Shown: positions 31,452 to 40,155 of the stretch, one piece after another
Layout of the letters: each line of letters opens with the position of its first letter
Numbering within the stretch: the first letter of the stretch is position 1
From: Kastovskya adunca ATA6-11-RM4
Lineage (GTDB): Bacteria > Cyanobacteriota > Cyanobacteriia > Cyanobacteriales > Coleofasciculaceae
Length of the DNA: 64,000 nt
Direction of reading: 5' to 3'
Assembly (NCBI GenBank): GCA_019359445.1
Contig: JAHHHJ010000006.1
Coordinates: 124,001 to 188,000, forward strand
Program-made: the position numbers and the translations under genes
The notes under the pieces: generated by a model
Databases searched by the model: none
The model's input: only the letters and a program-made list of their open reading frames with translations
Told to the model about the DNA's origin: nothing

Positions 31452-31866
31452 AGGAATGCCAGACCGACCTGTAGGTTTGCAATTGGACTTGGATCAAGGC
31501 GGGGTGGTCGCTGAGTCTAGCCGAAGCGTTGAATAAATTTTGGAGATAATCCAGTATTCAACTGTGTTTGTTGGTTTCCCAACTACCCCTCGCGCCTTCT
31601 TAACGCCGATTCCCAACAACTGATTGGGTCAAAGAGTTTGTCCGAGCTTGGGTGCTACCCGGAAGTCTGTAAGCGTCAAGAACTCGTGCGCTATTCAGCT
31701 TGCTTTCCGCTTGAGGTTCAGTGGTTCCTCGCAAGCTCCCGCCAAATCGAAGATTATGACGGGAGAAGCTGACGTTTTAGTAGAGACGTATTATTTCACG
31801 TCTTTACAGTTATTAGTTCCTTTCTTCAAACTAGAAAGCAATAACTAAAAATTCAAGGGGTACTAT
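31452..31866. other. Intergenic region, no gene recognised
   Basis: It contains a 26-codon plus-strand frame at 31456-31536 (MPDRPVGLQLDLDQGGVVAE) behind GAGAGGA, too short to judge. A segment near 31620-31670 translates as DWVKEFVRAWVLPGS and may be a gene scrap. An AGCTTGC/GCAAGCT hairpin lies at about 31700-31740. No RNA gene recognised. Confidence 0.35.
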
Positions 31867-32139
31867 CTACCATAGTGCCTGAATCGGGGCATCGTTGCTT
31901 GTCGGTTGGGGTTGTTCAAAAGAATCGTTAGGCGGTTGTTGATAACCTGTCGCTGGCACAGGTGCCGCTGGTTCTAGTGTTGGTGAGGAGGTTGGTTCTA
32001 TTGTAGGAGAAACCCCTGGCTCTTCTGTTGGGGGGCTTTGACTAACGCTGGAAAAGGGAGAACGCCAGCCAAAGACGGCTCCCACCACTAGACCAACGGC
32101 GATCGCAATCAGTGCTAAATTCAGAAGTTGTTTTGCCAC
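31867..32139 (-). CDS. Small single-pass membrane protein with Pro/Thr-rich tail
   Basis: A 90-residue protein starting at GTG. One N-terminal hydrophobic helix (LALIAIAVGLVVGAVFGW) is followed by a disordered Pro/Ser/Thr/Glu tail (PTIEPTSSPTLEPAAPVPAT) ending NDAPIQALW. The signal-anchor pattern predicts that the tail lies outside the cytoplasm. No family recognised. It is divergent from the alpha/beta hydrolase gene. The start is uncertain, as no strong SD precedes the GTG. Confidence 0.6.
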   Translation of the reverse strand: MAKQLLNLALIAIAVGLVVGAVFGWRSPFSSVSQSPPTEEPGVSPTIEPTSSPTLEPAAPVPATGYQQPPNDSFEQPQPTSNDAPIQALW

Positions 32140-32390
32140 CCTATTTTTCTCTCGGCGATAATGCGGCTGATGTTTACTCTCTGCGGGTGTCTTTTGTCCA
32201 TCCCAGACTATACAATCTTTTGCCGGAGTGCCACCTCAACTCCAGAGCTGTAGCTATTGTCTCTAAAATTGCTATCGTTATTGCTCATTCTTGAGGAGTG
32301 ATTTTGTCTGAATACTGATTCTTGAGAATGACGCCTTGAATCTTCCGAAATAAAGCACGGGTACAACAAAGGACAAGCGATCGCCCTACA

Positions 32391-32617
32391 AATCCCAATT
32401 TTGGACTATTTCCCAGCCCGACTCGCTATAGATGCGCCAAGGACGGCAGGTACTATAAAGTAATTTAAAAATCTTCACAAAACTGCCGTGACTACACAAC
32501 AGCTAATCCCAATTTTGGACTATTTCCCAGCCCGACTCGCTATAGATGCGCCAAGGACGGCAGGTACTATAAAGTAATTTAAAAATCTTCACAAAACTGC
32601 CGTGACTACACAACAGC
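32391..32617 (+). repeat. 113-bp perfect tandem duplication covering a gene start
   Basis: The unit 32391-32503 recurs identically at 32505-32617 (period 114 bp). It starts AATCCCAATTTTGGACTATT and ends GACTACACAACAG, so it carries the leader, the GTG start and the first five codons of the downstream hydrolase gene. Confidence 0.97.
32488..32577 (+). other. Decoy short ORF created by the duplication
   Basis: The upstream duplicate of the hydrolase GTG opens an in-phase 29-residue frame (MTTQQLIPILDYFPARLAID) ending in TAA at 32575-32577, 24 bases before the true start. It has the same initiation context as the real gene and could act as an upstream ORF. Confidence 0.6.
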
Positions 32618-33522
32618 GAACGTTAGCAAACACCTATGACAAGCTTTTCTGGACTTGGAAAGGGTACAAAATCCAATACACCGTCGTCGGTACGGGTAAG
32701 CCGTTAGTGCTGATTCATGGCTTCGGTGCCTCTATCGGACACTGGCGCAACAATATCTTTCCCCTCGCCGCCGCAGGGTATCGCGTATTTGCCATCGACC
32801 TACTAGGCTTTGGTAATTCCGAAAAACCCCCCTTAGACTACAGCCTAGAGTTGTGGCAAGAGCAACTTAAGGATTTCTGGACAGAACACATCCAAGAACC
32901 CGCCGTGTTTGTCGGCAATTCTATCGGTGCTTTGTTGAGCCTGATTGTTGTGACGGAGCATCCTGAAATTGCCGCAGGTGCTGTCTTGATTAATGGTGCT
33001 GGGGGACTGAATCACCGTCCTGAAGAGTTGAACTTTCCCCTAAGCTTAGTGATGAAAGGCTTCACCACGCTTGTCAGTTCCCCAGTGGTCGGCCCTTTTT
33101 TGTTTAATCGCATCCGTCAAAAAAGCCGGATTCGGAATACCCTGCGCCAGGTTTACCGCAATCCAGACGCGATCGCGGATGAATTGGTGGAAATGATTTA
33201 CGCGGCGGCTAATGATGTTGGCGCACAACAAGTATTTGCCTCCGTGCTAACAGCACCCCCAGGCCCGACTCCGGCACAGTTGTTACCGAAGGTGGAGTGT
33301 CCGCTATTGATACTGTGGGGAGAAGAAGACCCTTGGACACCGATCGCAGGAGCGAAAATTTACCAGCAACTTAGCGAACAGCGCCAGGATGTCGAATTTA
33401 CTACAATTCCTGATGCGGGTCATTGCCCCCATGATGAACGACCAGAACTCGTCAATTCACTGATCGCCACCTGGTTGAAGCAGTGGGAGGCGACTGAGGC
33501 GAATCCTGGAGTTTCTAGTTAA
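32602..33522 (+). CDS. Alpha/beta-fold hydrolase
   Basis: A 306-residue alpha/beta hydrolase. The oxyanion-hole segment is LVLIHGFGASIGHWRNN; the nucleophile elbow VGNSIGALLSL carries Ser in G-N-S-I-G. The acid is in LLILWGEEDPWTP and the His in IPDAGHCPHDERPE. The overall sequence resembles the haloalkane dehalogenase/esterase-like proteins common in cyanobacteria and plants (for example pheophytinase-like), but the substrate cannot be told. The start is GTG at 32602, within the second copy of a tandem duplication. Soluble; single gene. Confidence 0.88.
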   Translation: MTTQQRTLANTYDKLFWTWKGYKIQYTVVGTGKPLVLIHGFGASIGHWRNNIFPLAAAGYRVFAIDLLGFGNSEKPPLDYSLELWQEQLKDFWTEHIQEPAVFVGNSIGALLSLIVVTEHPEIAAGAVLINGAGGLNHRPEELNFPLSLVMKGFTTLVSSPVVGPFLFNRIRQKSRIRNTLRQVYRNPDAIADELVEMIYAAANDVGAQQVFASVLTAPPGPTPAQLLPKVECPLLILWGEEDPWTPIAGAKIYQQLSEQRQDVEFTTIPDAGHCPHDERPELVNSLIATWLKQWEATEANPGVSS

Positions 33523-33772
33523 GGGAACACTCAATAAATCAATCGGGTCTAGGCAAGAGTGCGATCGCGCTGCAATTTGCTCTCAGCGTGACGCCAGATC
33601 ACAGGCGTTACTACACAATAAGCTTTTGACCCTGTTATCTGGTCGGTTAATTATGAAAAACAAATCATTGTCTTTTTCTTGAGGAAGTGTTCTATCCTGA
33701 GATAGCTGAAGCCGCAATGTATTTGTGCATCAAGGAAGATTGTCGCTAGGGACGGGAATTGTGACTATCCAA

Positions 33773-35383
33773 ATGAAAAAACCCTTGCACCATGGGTTTC
33801 GGGCAGTTTTAGCAACATTTTGTATTCTGGGGCTGACTGGCGTATCTAGCCCAGAAGCAAAAAGCGAAGAACTAGACCTGAAAATTGGGGTGATGCAGCG
33901 ATTTGGGGATGAGCCGACCGATCAGTTACTGCTAAAAGCAACACCAGGCGATCGCCTCACCGTCCGCTATATGGGCGGCGATATGCAACCCAAAAGCTTG
34001 CAAACCGACAGCATCACAGTAGAAACGGTAATGCAAGCGCTTCCTGCTCCCGTGCTAGAGGAGCGTTTAGTCCTCAGCAGTCACGGAACCTTTGAAACGG
34101 CGGAAGACGATGCCGACCAGTGGCGAAAACAAGGAATCGAAGTCGAGATTGCCCAGCCGGAACGCTGGGAGGTTTGGGCAAAACGGGATGTCTACAGTAC
34201 TCCTTTACTACGACGATTGCTGCTGCAAAGTCTCCAATCTCAAGGCGTTGCAACCGCTCGTCTCGATACTGAAATTGTGCAACAAGTTCCACGGGTGTCC
34301 TTTGTTGTCGATGGCTATCGCTACACCCGCTCTCAGTTAGACATTTCCAGCGACAAAAATCTTGTTCAGGTCAGTACGGGTAAGCAAGACCGTAATCCTC
34401 ATTTGTATCCTGGTAGCCTGCGCCTGCAACAGAACGCCTACGGCACTTATACCTTAGTCAATCAGGTGCCGATTGAAAGCTACCTGCGAGGGGTGATCCC
34501 GCACGAAATTGGCACTGGCGCACCCTATGCCGCTATTGAGGCGCAAACGATTCTTGCCCGTACCTATGCCCTACGAAATGTTCGCCGTTTTGCGGTCGAT
34601 AATTACCAACTTTGTGCCGATACTCACTGCCAAGTTTACAGAGGACTAGGTGATACGCTACCCGCAGCAGATCGGGCGATCGCTGCCACGGCAGGCAAGG
34701 TGCTCACCTATAACAATGAGTTGGTGGATGCCCTCTATTCCTCCACCACAGGCGGCATCACTGCACCCTTTAGCGATGTCTGGAATGGGGCAGAGCGTCC
34801 TTATCTACAAGCAATTATAGATTCCCCCAATGCTGTCTGGAACTTGGCTCAAAAGCCCCTAGGCTCTGAGAAAAACTTCCGCGACTTTATCAACTTAAAG
34901 CAAGGATTTAACGAAACAGGTAGAGATGCTTTCCGCTGGCGCAGACAAGAAACCCTTGAAAAGACTGCCGAGCATTTAAAACTCTATCTCACCCGCACTC
35001 GTCATCCGCTTGCCAATTTCACAAAGATTACGCAAATGCAGGTGATGGAGCGATCGCCTGCCGGACGTGTCCTCAATCTCGCCGTCCAAACCGATAAAGG
35101 GGTTGTCGAACTCACTAAAAACGAAGTCCGTAGCGCTCTGGGCCCTCCCCGTAGCACCCTCTTCTACCTGGAACCCGTCTATGACGCTAATAAAGTCCTC
35201 ACAGGTTATGCCTTTGTGGGTGGAGGCTTCGGACATGGCGTTGGTATGAGCCAATATGGTGCTCACAACTTAGCCAAGCTGGGTTGGACAGGAGCGCAGA
35301 TTATTGACTTTTACTATCCCGGAACCACAATTCAACCGATTAGTGACGCGGTCGTCTTTTGGCGGCAAAATTCTCCTTTTTGA
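33773..35383 (+). CDS. SpoIID/LytB-domain exported protein
   Basis: A protein of 536 residues. A signal peptide starts MKKPLHHGFRAVLATFCILG. The C-terminal half is a SpoIID/LytB domain: VPIESYLRGVIPHEIGTGAP, AIEAQTILARTYALRNVRRF, DTHCQVYRG, VDALYSSTTGGITAPFSDVW and the ending GGFGHGVGMSQYGAHNLAKL. SpoIID proteins are lytic transglycosylases that cleave denuded glycan strands; in cyanobacteria the family acts on the cell wall, with amidases. I chose the ATG at 33773 because it starts at the signal peptide; in-frame GTG (33761) and an earlier start at 33725 are alternatives. Not clearly in an operon. Confidence 0.88.
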   Translation: MKKPLHHGFRAVLATFCILGLTGVSSPEAKSEELDLKIGVMQRFGDEPTDQLLLKATPGDRLTVRYMGGDMQPKSLQTDSITVETVMQALPAPVLEERLVLSSHGTFETAEDDADQWRKQGIEVEIAQPERWEVWAKRDVYSTPLLRRLLLQSLQSQGVATARLDTEIVQQVPRVSFVVDGYRYTRSQLDISSDKNLVQVSTGKQDRNPHLYPGSLRLQQNAYGTYTLVNQVPIESYLRGVIPHEIGTGAPYAAIEAQTILARTYALRNVRRFAVDNYQLCADTHCQVYRGLGDTLPAADRAIAATAGKVLTYNNELVDALYSSTTGGITAPFSDVWNGAERPYLQAIIDSPNAVWNLAQKPLGSEKNFRDFINLKQGFNETGRDAFRWRRQETLEKTAEHLKLYLTRTRHPLANFTKITQMQVMERSPAGRVLNLAVQTDKGVVELTKNEVRSALGPPRSTLFYLEPVYDANKVLTGYAFVGGGFGHGVGMSQYGAHNLAKLGWTGAQIIDFYYPGTTIQPISDAVVFWRQNSPF

Positions 35384-35813
35384 ACCTTAACTGCATAAAA
35401 AGAGATAACTAGGGCTGTGTTAGGCATTATCTACCCAGCCTTTTAATGTCAGTTTAGTGAATGAACAACAAGGCTCTTTTTAATAGATTAGGTAGAAAGA
35501 CAAGACAGCGATCGCTAATTAAATAAGTTTAATTACAGATAACTTTTTAGTGATTTACTATACATTTTCTTGAATCTAAATCGTAATCCGGAAAACTTGA
35601 CAATAACGGTACACTTACTATCAAGGTAAAAAACACAGATTGTTTAATTCCGGAGAATAAGAAAGCGCTCTAATCCAGACTTCTAATCGCAGCAGTAGAG
35701 CAATTTACGGTAAAGAGACAACGTTTATTAGCAATTTATTAACGATTTAGCGTGCTCAAGCAGACGATCGCGAGCTAGCGCGCACTTTGCAACCTACAAA
35801 AAATTAGGAACTC
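35384..35813. other. Intergenic region upstream of signalling module
   Basis: 430 bases with no convincing ORF or RNA. It must contain the promoter of the response-regulator gene, but I cannot place -10/-35 boxes with confidence. Confidence 0.4.
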
Positions 35814-37478
35814 ATGGCTAAACCTGTACTCTTCACAGTGGACGACGACCCAGAAGTGTTGCGGGCAGTTGCCCGTGACTTGCAACGCGAGTACGGAAAC
35901 CGCTTTCGGGTCATCCGTGCGGATTCTGGCACAACCGCCTTGGAAACGCTGGAACAGTTGAAATTACGCAACGACCCCGTAGCGTTGTTTTTAGTCGATC
36001 AGCGGATGCCGCAGATGAGCGGTGTGGAGTTCCTCGAACAGGCACTTCCCCTGTTCCCAAAGGCGAAACGGGCGTTGCTCACCGCCTATGCGGATACTGA
36101 CGCCGCCATCCGCGCCATCAATACCACCCATATCGATTACTACTTGATGAAGCCGTGGGACCCGCCGGAAGAGCGTTTGTACCCGGTACTCAACGATTTA
36201 CTTGATGACTGGCAAGCGAGTTTTCGTTCCCCCTTTGAAGGCATTCGCGTCATTGGCGATCGCTGGTCGCCTTATTCCCATCAAGTCAAAGACTTCCTCG
36301 CCCGCAATCAAATTCCCTACCAGTGGTTAGACATCGAGCAAGAGGTAGAGGCACAACGTTTAGTGAGCTACGCTGATTGCCCAAACCGTAAACTGCCCTT
36401 AGTACTCTTTCCTGATGGTTCCCAGCTCATCCAGCCCACAAATGTGCAAATTGCCGAAAAAATTGGGCTGCGAACCCAGGCAGAAAAACCCTTTTACGAC
36501 CTTGTGATCGTCGGTGGCGGGCCTGCGGGTTTGGCGGCGGCGGTTTATGGGGCATCAGAGGGGTTGCGGACGGTGATGATCGAACGAGAAGCCCCCGGTG
36601 GGCAAGCTGGAACCAGCTCCCGGATTGAAAATTACTTGGGCTTTCCTTCGGGGCTAAGTGGTGGAGATTTGGCGCGTCGTGCTGTCACTCAGGCGAGACG
36701 CTTTGGCGTAGAGATTCTCAGCCCGCAGGAAGTAAAGAACCTCCGCACCGAGGATAATTATCGACTCGTAACGCTGAGTGATGGCAAGGAAATTAGCAGT
36801 CATACTGTGATGCTGGCGCTGGGTGTGTCATGGAAGCGGCTGAACGTGCCAGGGATGGAGCGGCTGACGGGGGCAGGGGTGTACTATGGCGCGGCGCAGA
36901 CGGAAGCGATCGCCTGTAGTGGAGAAGATGTCTACGTTATTGGTGGGGCAAACTCGGCCGGACAGGCGGCGATGTATTTTTCCCAGTATGCCCGCCAGGT
37001 GACGATGTTGGTGCGGGGCGACTCTCTCACCAAGAGCATGTCGCAGTATCTAATTGACCAAATCGAGGCGACGGAAAATATCACCATTCAACTCCATTCC
37101 AGCGTGGTTGAAGCCAAAGGGGAGATGAGCTTAGAAGCGATCGCCATTCAAAATTCCCTCACAGGCGACACGCAAGTCGTCTCCGCCACCTCCCTATTCA
37201 TCTTTATCGGTGCCGTTCCCCATACCGATTGGTTAGACGGTGTGGTATGGCGAGATCAGCGCGGCTTCATCTTAACGGGAGCTGACTTAGCGCCCAATGG
37301 CAGCCGTCCCAAGGGATGGACTTTAGACCGCGACCCTTACTTACTAGAAACTAATGTCCCTGGCGTCTTTGCCGTCGGAGACGTGCGTCACGGTTCAGTC
37401 AAGCGAGTGGCGTCGGGCGTTGGCGAGGGTTCAATTTGCGTTCAGTTTATCCATCAATATCTCAGCAAGGTGTTGTAA
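35814..37478 (+). CDS. Response regulator fused to cysteine-less glutaredoxin- and thioredoxin-reductase-like domains
   Basis: A protein of 554 residues. Receiver domain 1-125: acidic pocket DDD at 10-12, phospho-acceptor D62 (LVDQRMPQ), T90, K113. Residues 143-215 look like a glutaredoxin/thioredoxin fold (IRVIGDRWSPYSHQVKDFLA), but the usual CPYC is SPYS. Residues 227-554 are a TrxB-like FAD/NAD(P)H oxidoreductase: DLVIVGGGPAGLAAAVYGAS, ERLTGAGVYYGAAQTEA, DVYVIGGANSAGQAAMYFSQ and GVFAVGDVRHGSVKRVASGV. The CxxC of TrxB is absent. FAD and NAD(P)H binding looks intact, so it may sense redox state or reduce something other than thioredoxin. The TAA overlaps the ATG of the next gene. Confidence 0.92.
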   Translation: MAKPVLFTVDDDPEVLRAVARDLQREYGNRFRVIRADSGTTALETLEQLKLRNDPVALFLVDQRMPQMSGVEFLEQALPLFPKAKRALLTAYADTDAAIRAINTTHIDYYLMKPWDPPEERLYPVLNDLLDDWQASFRSPFEGIRVIGDRWSPYSHQVKDFLARNQIPYQWLDIEQEVEAQRLVSYADCPNRKLPLVLFPDGSQLIQPTNVQIAEKIGLRTQAEKPFYDLVIVGGGPAGLAAAVYGASEGLRTVMIEREAPGGQAGTSSRIENYLGFPSGLSGGDLARRAVTQARRFGVEILSPQEVKNLRTEDNYRLVTLSDGKEISSHTVMLALGVSWKRLNVPGMERLTGAGVYYGAAQTEAIACSGEDVYVIGGANSAGQAAMYFSQYARQVTMLVRGDSLTKSMSQYLIDQIEATENITIQLHSSVVEAKGEMSLEAIAIQNSLTGDTQVVSATSLFIFIGAVPHTDWLDGVVWRDQRGFILTGADLAPNGSRPKGWTLDRDPYLLETNVPGVFAVGDVRHGSVKRVASGVGEGSICVQFIHQYLSKVL

Positions 37479-38863
37479 TGCTCGACATCGAAACGTTGCG
37501 CCAAGTGCCACTCTTCGCGCAATTACCCGAAACGCAATTGCAGTGGCTAGTAGAACAGGGGAAAGAGGTATGGCGAGAGCCTGGTGAAATTCATCGCGCC
37601 CAAGGAGATCCGGCAGAGCATGTTTTTGTCCTCCTAGAAGGTCAGGTTCGGGTTTATCAGAAGGTGGGCGAACAAGAGGTCGTCCTGGCGACCTACGAAC
37701 CGCCAGACTTGTTTGGCGAGTTGCCCCTTTTGACGGGTGAAGAATACTTCTGGGCAAGCGGACGCGCCGTGACGCGTTCCCGCGTTTTTGAGTTGCCCAA
37801 CGATGCCTTTTGGCGCTTGCTCTCCACTTGTTCTTGCGTGACTACGGCGATTCTCCGCACGATGGCGCAGCGGATGCAAGACGTGCAGACCTTATTTCAG
37901 CAGCGGGAAAAGCTAGCCGCCCTCGGCACCTTAGCCGCAGGTTTGGCGCACGAGATGAATAATCCTGCCGCTGCTGTGACGCGGGGCGCAAGAAACTTGG
38001 AAGAGGTTTTTCAGGAGTTGCCCTGCCTTGCCCTGAAGCTGAATCAGCAGCCTTTGACCCCTGCCCAGTTTGGCTTTATTGCCGACTTACAGCAGGAGGT
38101 GACACAGGCTCTCAACCAGACTCAGCTCGATCCCCTGACGCAAAGCGATCGCGAAGATCAGGTAGCCCAGTGGCTGGAGGCACGCCATGTGAGCGATAGC
38201 TGGAAACTTGCCCCAACCTTAGTAGCCGCCGGACTGGATACTCAGTGGCTGGACGACGTTGTAGAACATATAGAACCCGATTCGCTCTCGCCTGTACTGG
38301 GCTTTTTAACAGCATCGCTAACCGGGGTGGGGTTGTTGAATGAAATTGAGCAAAGTTCTTCGCGCATCTCCCAACTCGTAAAAGCGATTAAAGACTACTC
38401 CTACATGGATCAAGCGCCACTGCAAGAGGTGGACGTGCATGAAGGGTTAGAAAGTACCTTAACGATCTTGAGTCATAAGCTCAAGCAGGGCGTAGTTGTG
38501 ACGCGGGAATACAACGAGAGCTTGCCGCGTATCAGTGCCTACGGTAGCGAACTAAACCAAGTGTGGACCAACTTAATTGATAACGCGATCGCGGCGATGG
38601 AGGGCAAAGGTCAGCTTTGGGTTCGCACTTGGCGCGAGTATGACCATCTGCTAGTGGAAATTGCCGACAACGGGCCAGGTATTCCACCAGAAATCCAGCC
38701 CCGCATTTTTGAACCCTTTTTCACCACCAAAGGCGTAGGGGAAGGCACTGGGTTGGGGTTAGATATGACCTACCGCATTGTCGTTAGCAAGCACAAGGGC
38801 AACATCTGCTTCACCTCCAAACCTGGCGACACCCGCTTTCAAGTTCGATTGCCGATTAATTAA
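37478..38863 (+). CDS. cNMP-domain histidine kinase
   Basis: A 461-residue hybrid sensor kinase. An N-terminal cyclic-nucleotide-binding/CRP-like domain spans about 10-125 ([40 protein letters not shown]). A dimerisation helix with H-box H158 follows ([15 protein letters not shown]). Then come about 180 helical residues and a HATPase: [12 protein letters not shown] (N box), [10 protein letters not shown] and [10 protein letters not shown]. No transmembrane helix, so it is a soluble cytosolic kinase. The ATG overlaps the preceding TAA (TAATG), arguing that its receiver partner is the response-regulator fusion upstream. Whether the sensor binds a nucleotide is not shown by sequence alone. Confidence 0.92.
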   Translation: MLDIETLRQVPLFAQLPETQLQWLVEQGKEVWREPGEIHRAQGDPAEHVFVLLEGQVRVYQKVGEQEVVLATYEPPDLFGELPLLTGEEYFWASGRAVTRSRVFELPNDAFWRLLSTCSCVTTAILRTMAQRMQDVQTLFQQREKLAALGTLAAGLAHEMNNPAAAVTRGARNLEEVFQELPCLALKLNQQPLTPAQFGFIADLQQEVTQALNQTQLDPLTQSDREDQVAQWLEARHVSDSWKLAPTLVAAGLDTQWLDDVVEHIEPDSLSPVLGFLTASLTGVGLLNEIEQSSSRISQLVKAIKDYSYMDQAPLQEVDVHEGLESTLTILSHKLKQGVVVTREYNESLPRISAYGSELNQVWTNLIDNAIAAMEGKGQLWVRTWREYDHLLVEIADNGPGIPPEIQPRIFEPFFTTKGVGEGTGLGLDMTYRIVVSKHKGNICFTSKPGDTRFQVRLPIN

Positions 38864-38916
38864 TCTCCAAAATCGACAAAACCTTTGTCTAATCAACCCT
38901 ATCGGAGGCTTAAAAA

Positions 38917-40098
38917 GTGACCTGGTTACAACCCCCCCGACTGCGAATTGGGGAAGAGAGCGAACAAGAACCGCGCCACGCAACTTGGCTGGAACTGTTT
39001 TATGACTTGGTGTTTGTTGTAGCGGTGTCTCAGCTTGCCCACAACCTCAGCCACGATGTGACGCTATCAGGATTTTTGGGCTTTGTCGCTCTTTTTCTGC
39101 CCATTTGGTGGGCATGGATTGGCACCACCTTATACGCCAATCGCTTTGATAGCGATGACATCGGACATCGGCTGCTGATGGGGATGCAGGTACTTGCCAT
39201 TGCTGCCCTAGCCGTCAACGTCCACAACGGCTTAGGCGAAAGTTCTGCTGGCTTTGCTCTTTCCTATGCGGCTGGGAGAGTGTTGCTGGTGGTTGAATAC
39301 CTGCGTGCAGCAAAGCATATTCCCGTAGCGCGTGGGTTGGCAACATTCTATGCCAAAGGTTTTGCGATCGCGGCAACTCTCTGGTTCATATCAGCCTTTG
39401 TCCCCCTACCGTGGCGATTCATTTTCTGGGCATTGGGGCTAATTGTAGATTTTGCCACACCACTTGCGGCTAGGCGATTGCAGATAGGACTCCTGCCCCA
39501 CCTAGAACACTTACCGGAACGCTTTGGGCTGTTTACGATCATCGTCTTGGGCGAGGCGATTATCGCTGTGGTTGATGGTATTTCCGAAATGCAATGGCAA
39601 CCCTTGTCAGCTCTTGCCGCCATCCTTGGCTTTAGCATCGCCTTTAGCTTGTGGTGGATTTACTTTGAAAATGTTGGTAGTTCCGCCCTGCGACAGGCAG
39701 GGGCAACGGGTCGCCTGTGGGTCTATCAAGTCTGGCTTTACGGGCATCTCCCCTTGGTGATTGGGCTTGCCGCTACGGGAGTGGGAGTAGAACACGTTAT
39801 CGCTAGCGAGCCTGGTGTGGCGCTTCCCACAGCGGAGCGCTGGCTGCTGTGTGGCTCAGTGGCTCTATGTTTGGTGGCTCTATCCCTACTCCACCGCACC
39901 GGGGTGATTCTGCGCTGCAAAGTCCGTTCTAAGTATCGCCTGGGTTCTGCGGCTATTTTGTTGGCGATCGCGATCGCTGGCAAGGGGTTGTTGCCCATTA
40001 CAGTCATCGCCATTGTCGCTGTCATTTCTGCAACTCAAGTCATTCAAGACTTGTATCAAGGTCGTCCTTCCTCGTCACTGGAGAAGCAAAGGATTTAA
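38917..40098 (+). CDS. LtrA-family membrane protein
   Basis: A 393-residue integral membrane protein of the low-temperature-requirement A (LtrA) family, with about ten hydrophobic segments. Signature phrases are ATWLELFYDLVFVVAVSQLA at 22-41, WAWIGTTLYANRFDSDD, LPERFGLFTIIVLGEAIIAV and SLWWIYFENV. The start is GTG at 38917 with CGGAGG eight bases upstream. The family's molecular function is unknown; the original Listeria mutant grew poorly in the cold. It lies between the two paralogous kinases, 53 bases after the first, and may be the membrane partner of this signalling module, which is inference from position. Confidence 0.9.
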   Translation: MTWLQPPRLRIGEESEQEPRHATWLELFYDLVFVVAVSQLAHNLSHDVTLSGFLGFVALFLPIWWAWIGTTLYANRFDSDDIGHRLLMGMQVLAIAALAVNVHNGLGESSAGFALSYAAGRVLLVVEYLRAAKHIPVARGLATFYAKGFAIAATLWFISAFVPLPWRFIFWALGLIVDFATPLAARRLQIGLLPHLEHLPERFGLFTIIVLGEAIIAVVDGISEMQWQPLSALAAILGFSIAFSLWWIYFENVGSSALRQAGATGRLWVYQVWLYGHLPLVIGLAATGVGVEHVIASEPGVALPTAERWLLCGSVALCLVALSLLHRTGVILRCKVRSKYRLGSAAILLAIAIAGKGLLPITVIAIVAVISATQVIQDLYQGRPSSSLEKQRI

Positions 40099-40155
40099 AA
40101 AAAACCAGATCCCTACAGGAGCTTTTTAAATGCCCATATCACTTGAGGTGTTGTA

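Noticed and set aside
31456-31536. 26-codon plus-strand ORF with SD
   Set aside because: Too short to evaluate and no recognised homologue; kept only as a remark in the intergenic entry.
31396-31600. TPP riboswitch upstream of thiO/thiG
   Set aside because: The conserved CTGAGA and GATCTGGAT-type segments are absent.
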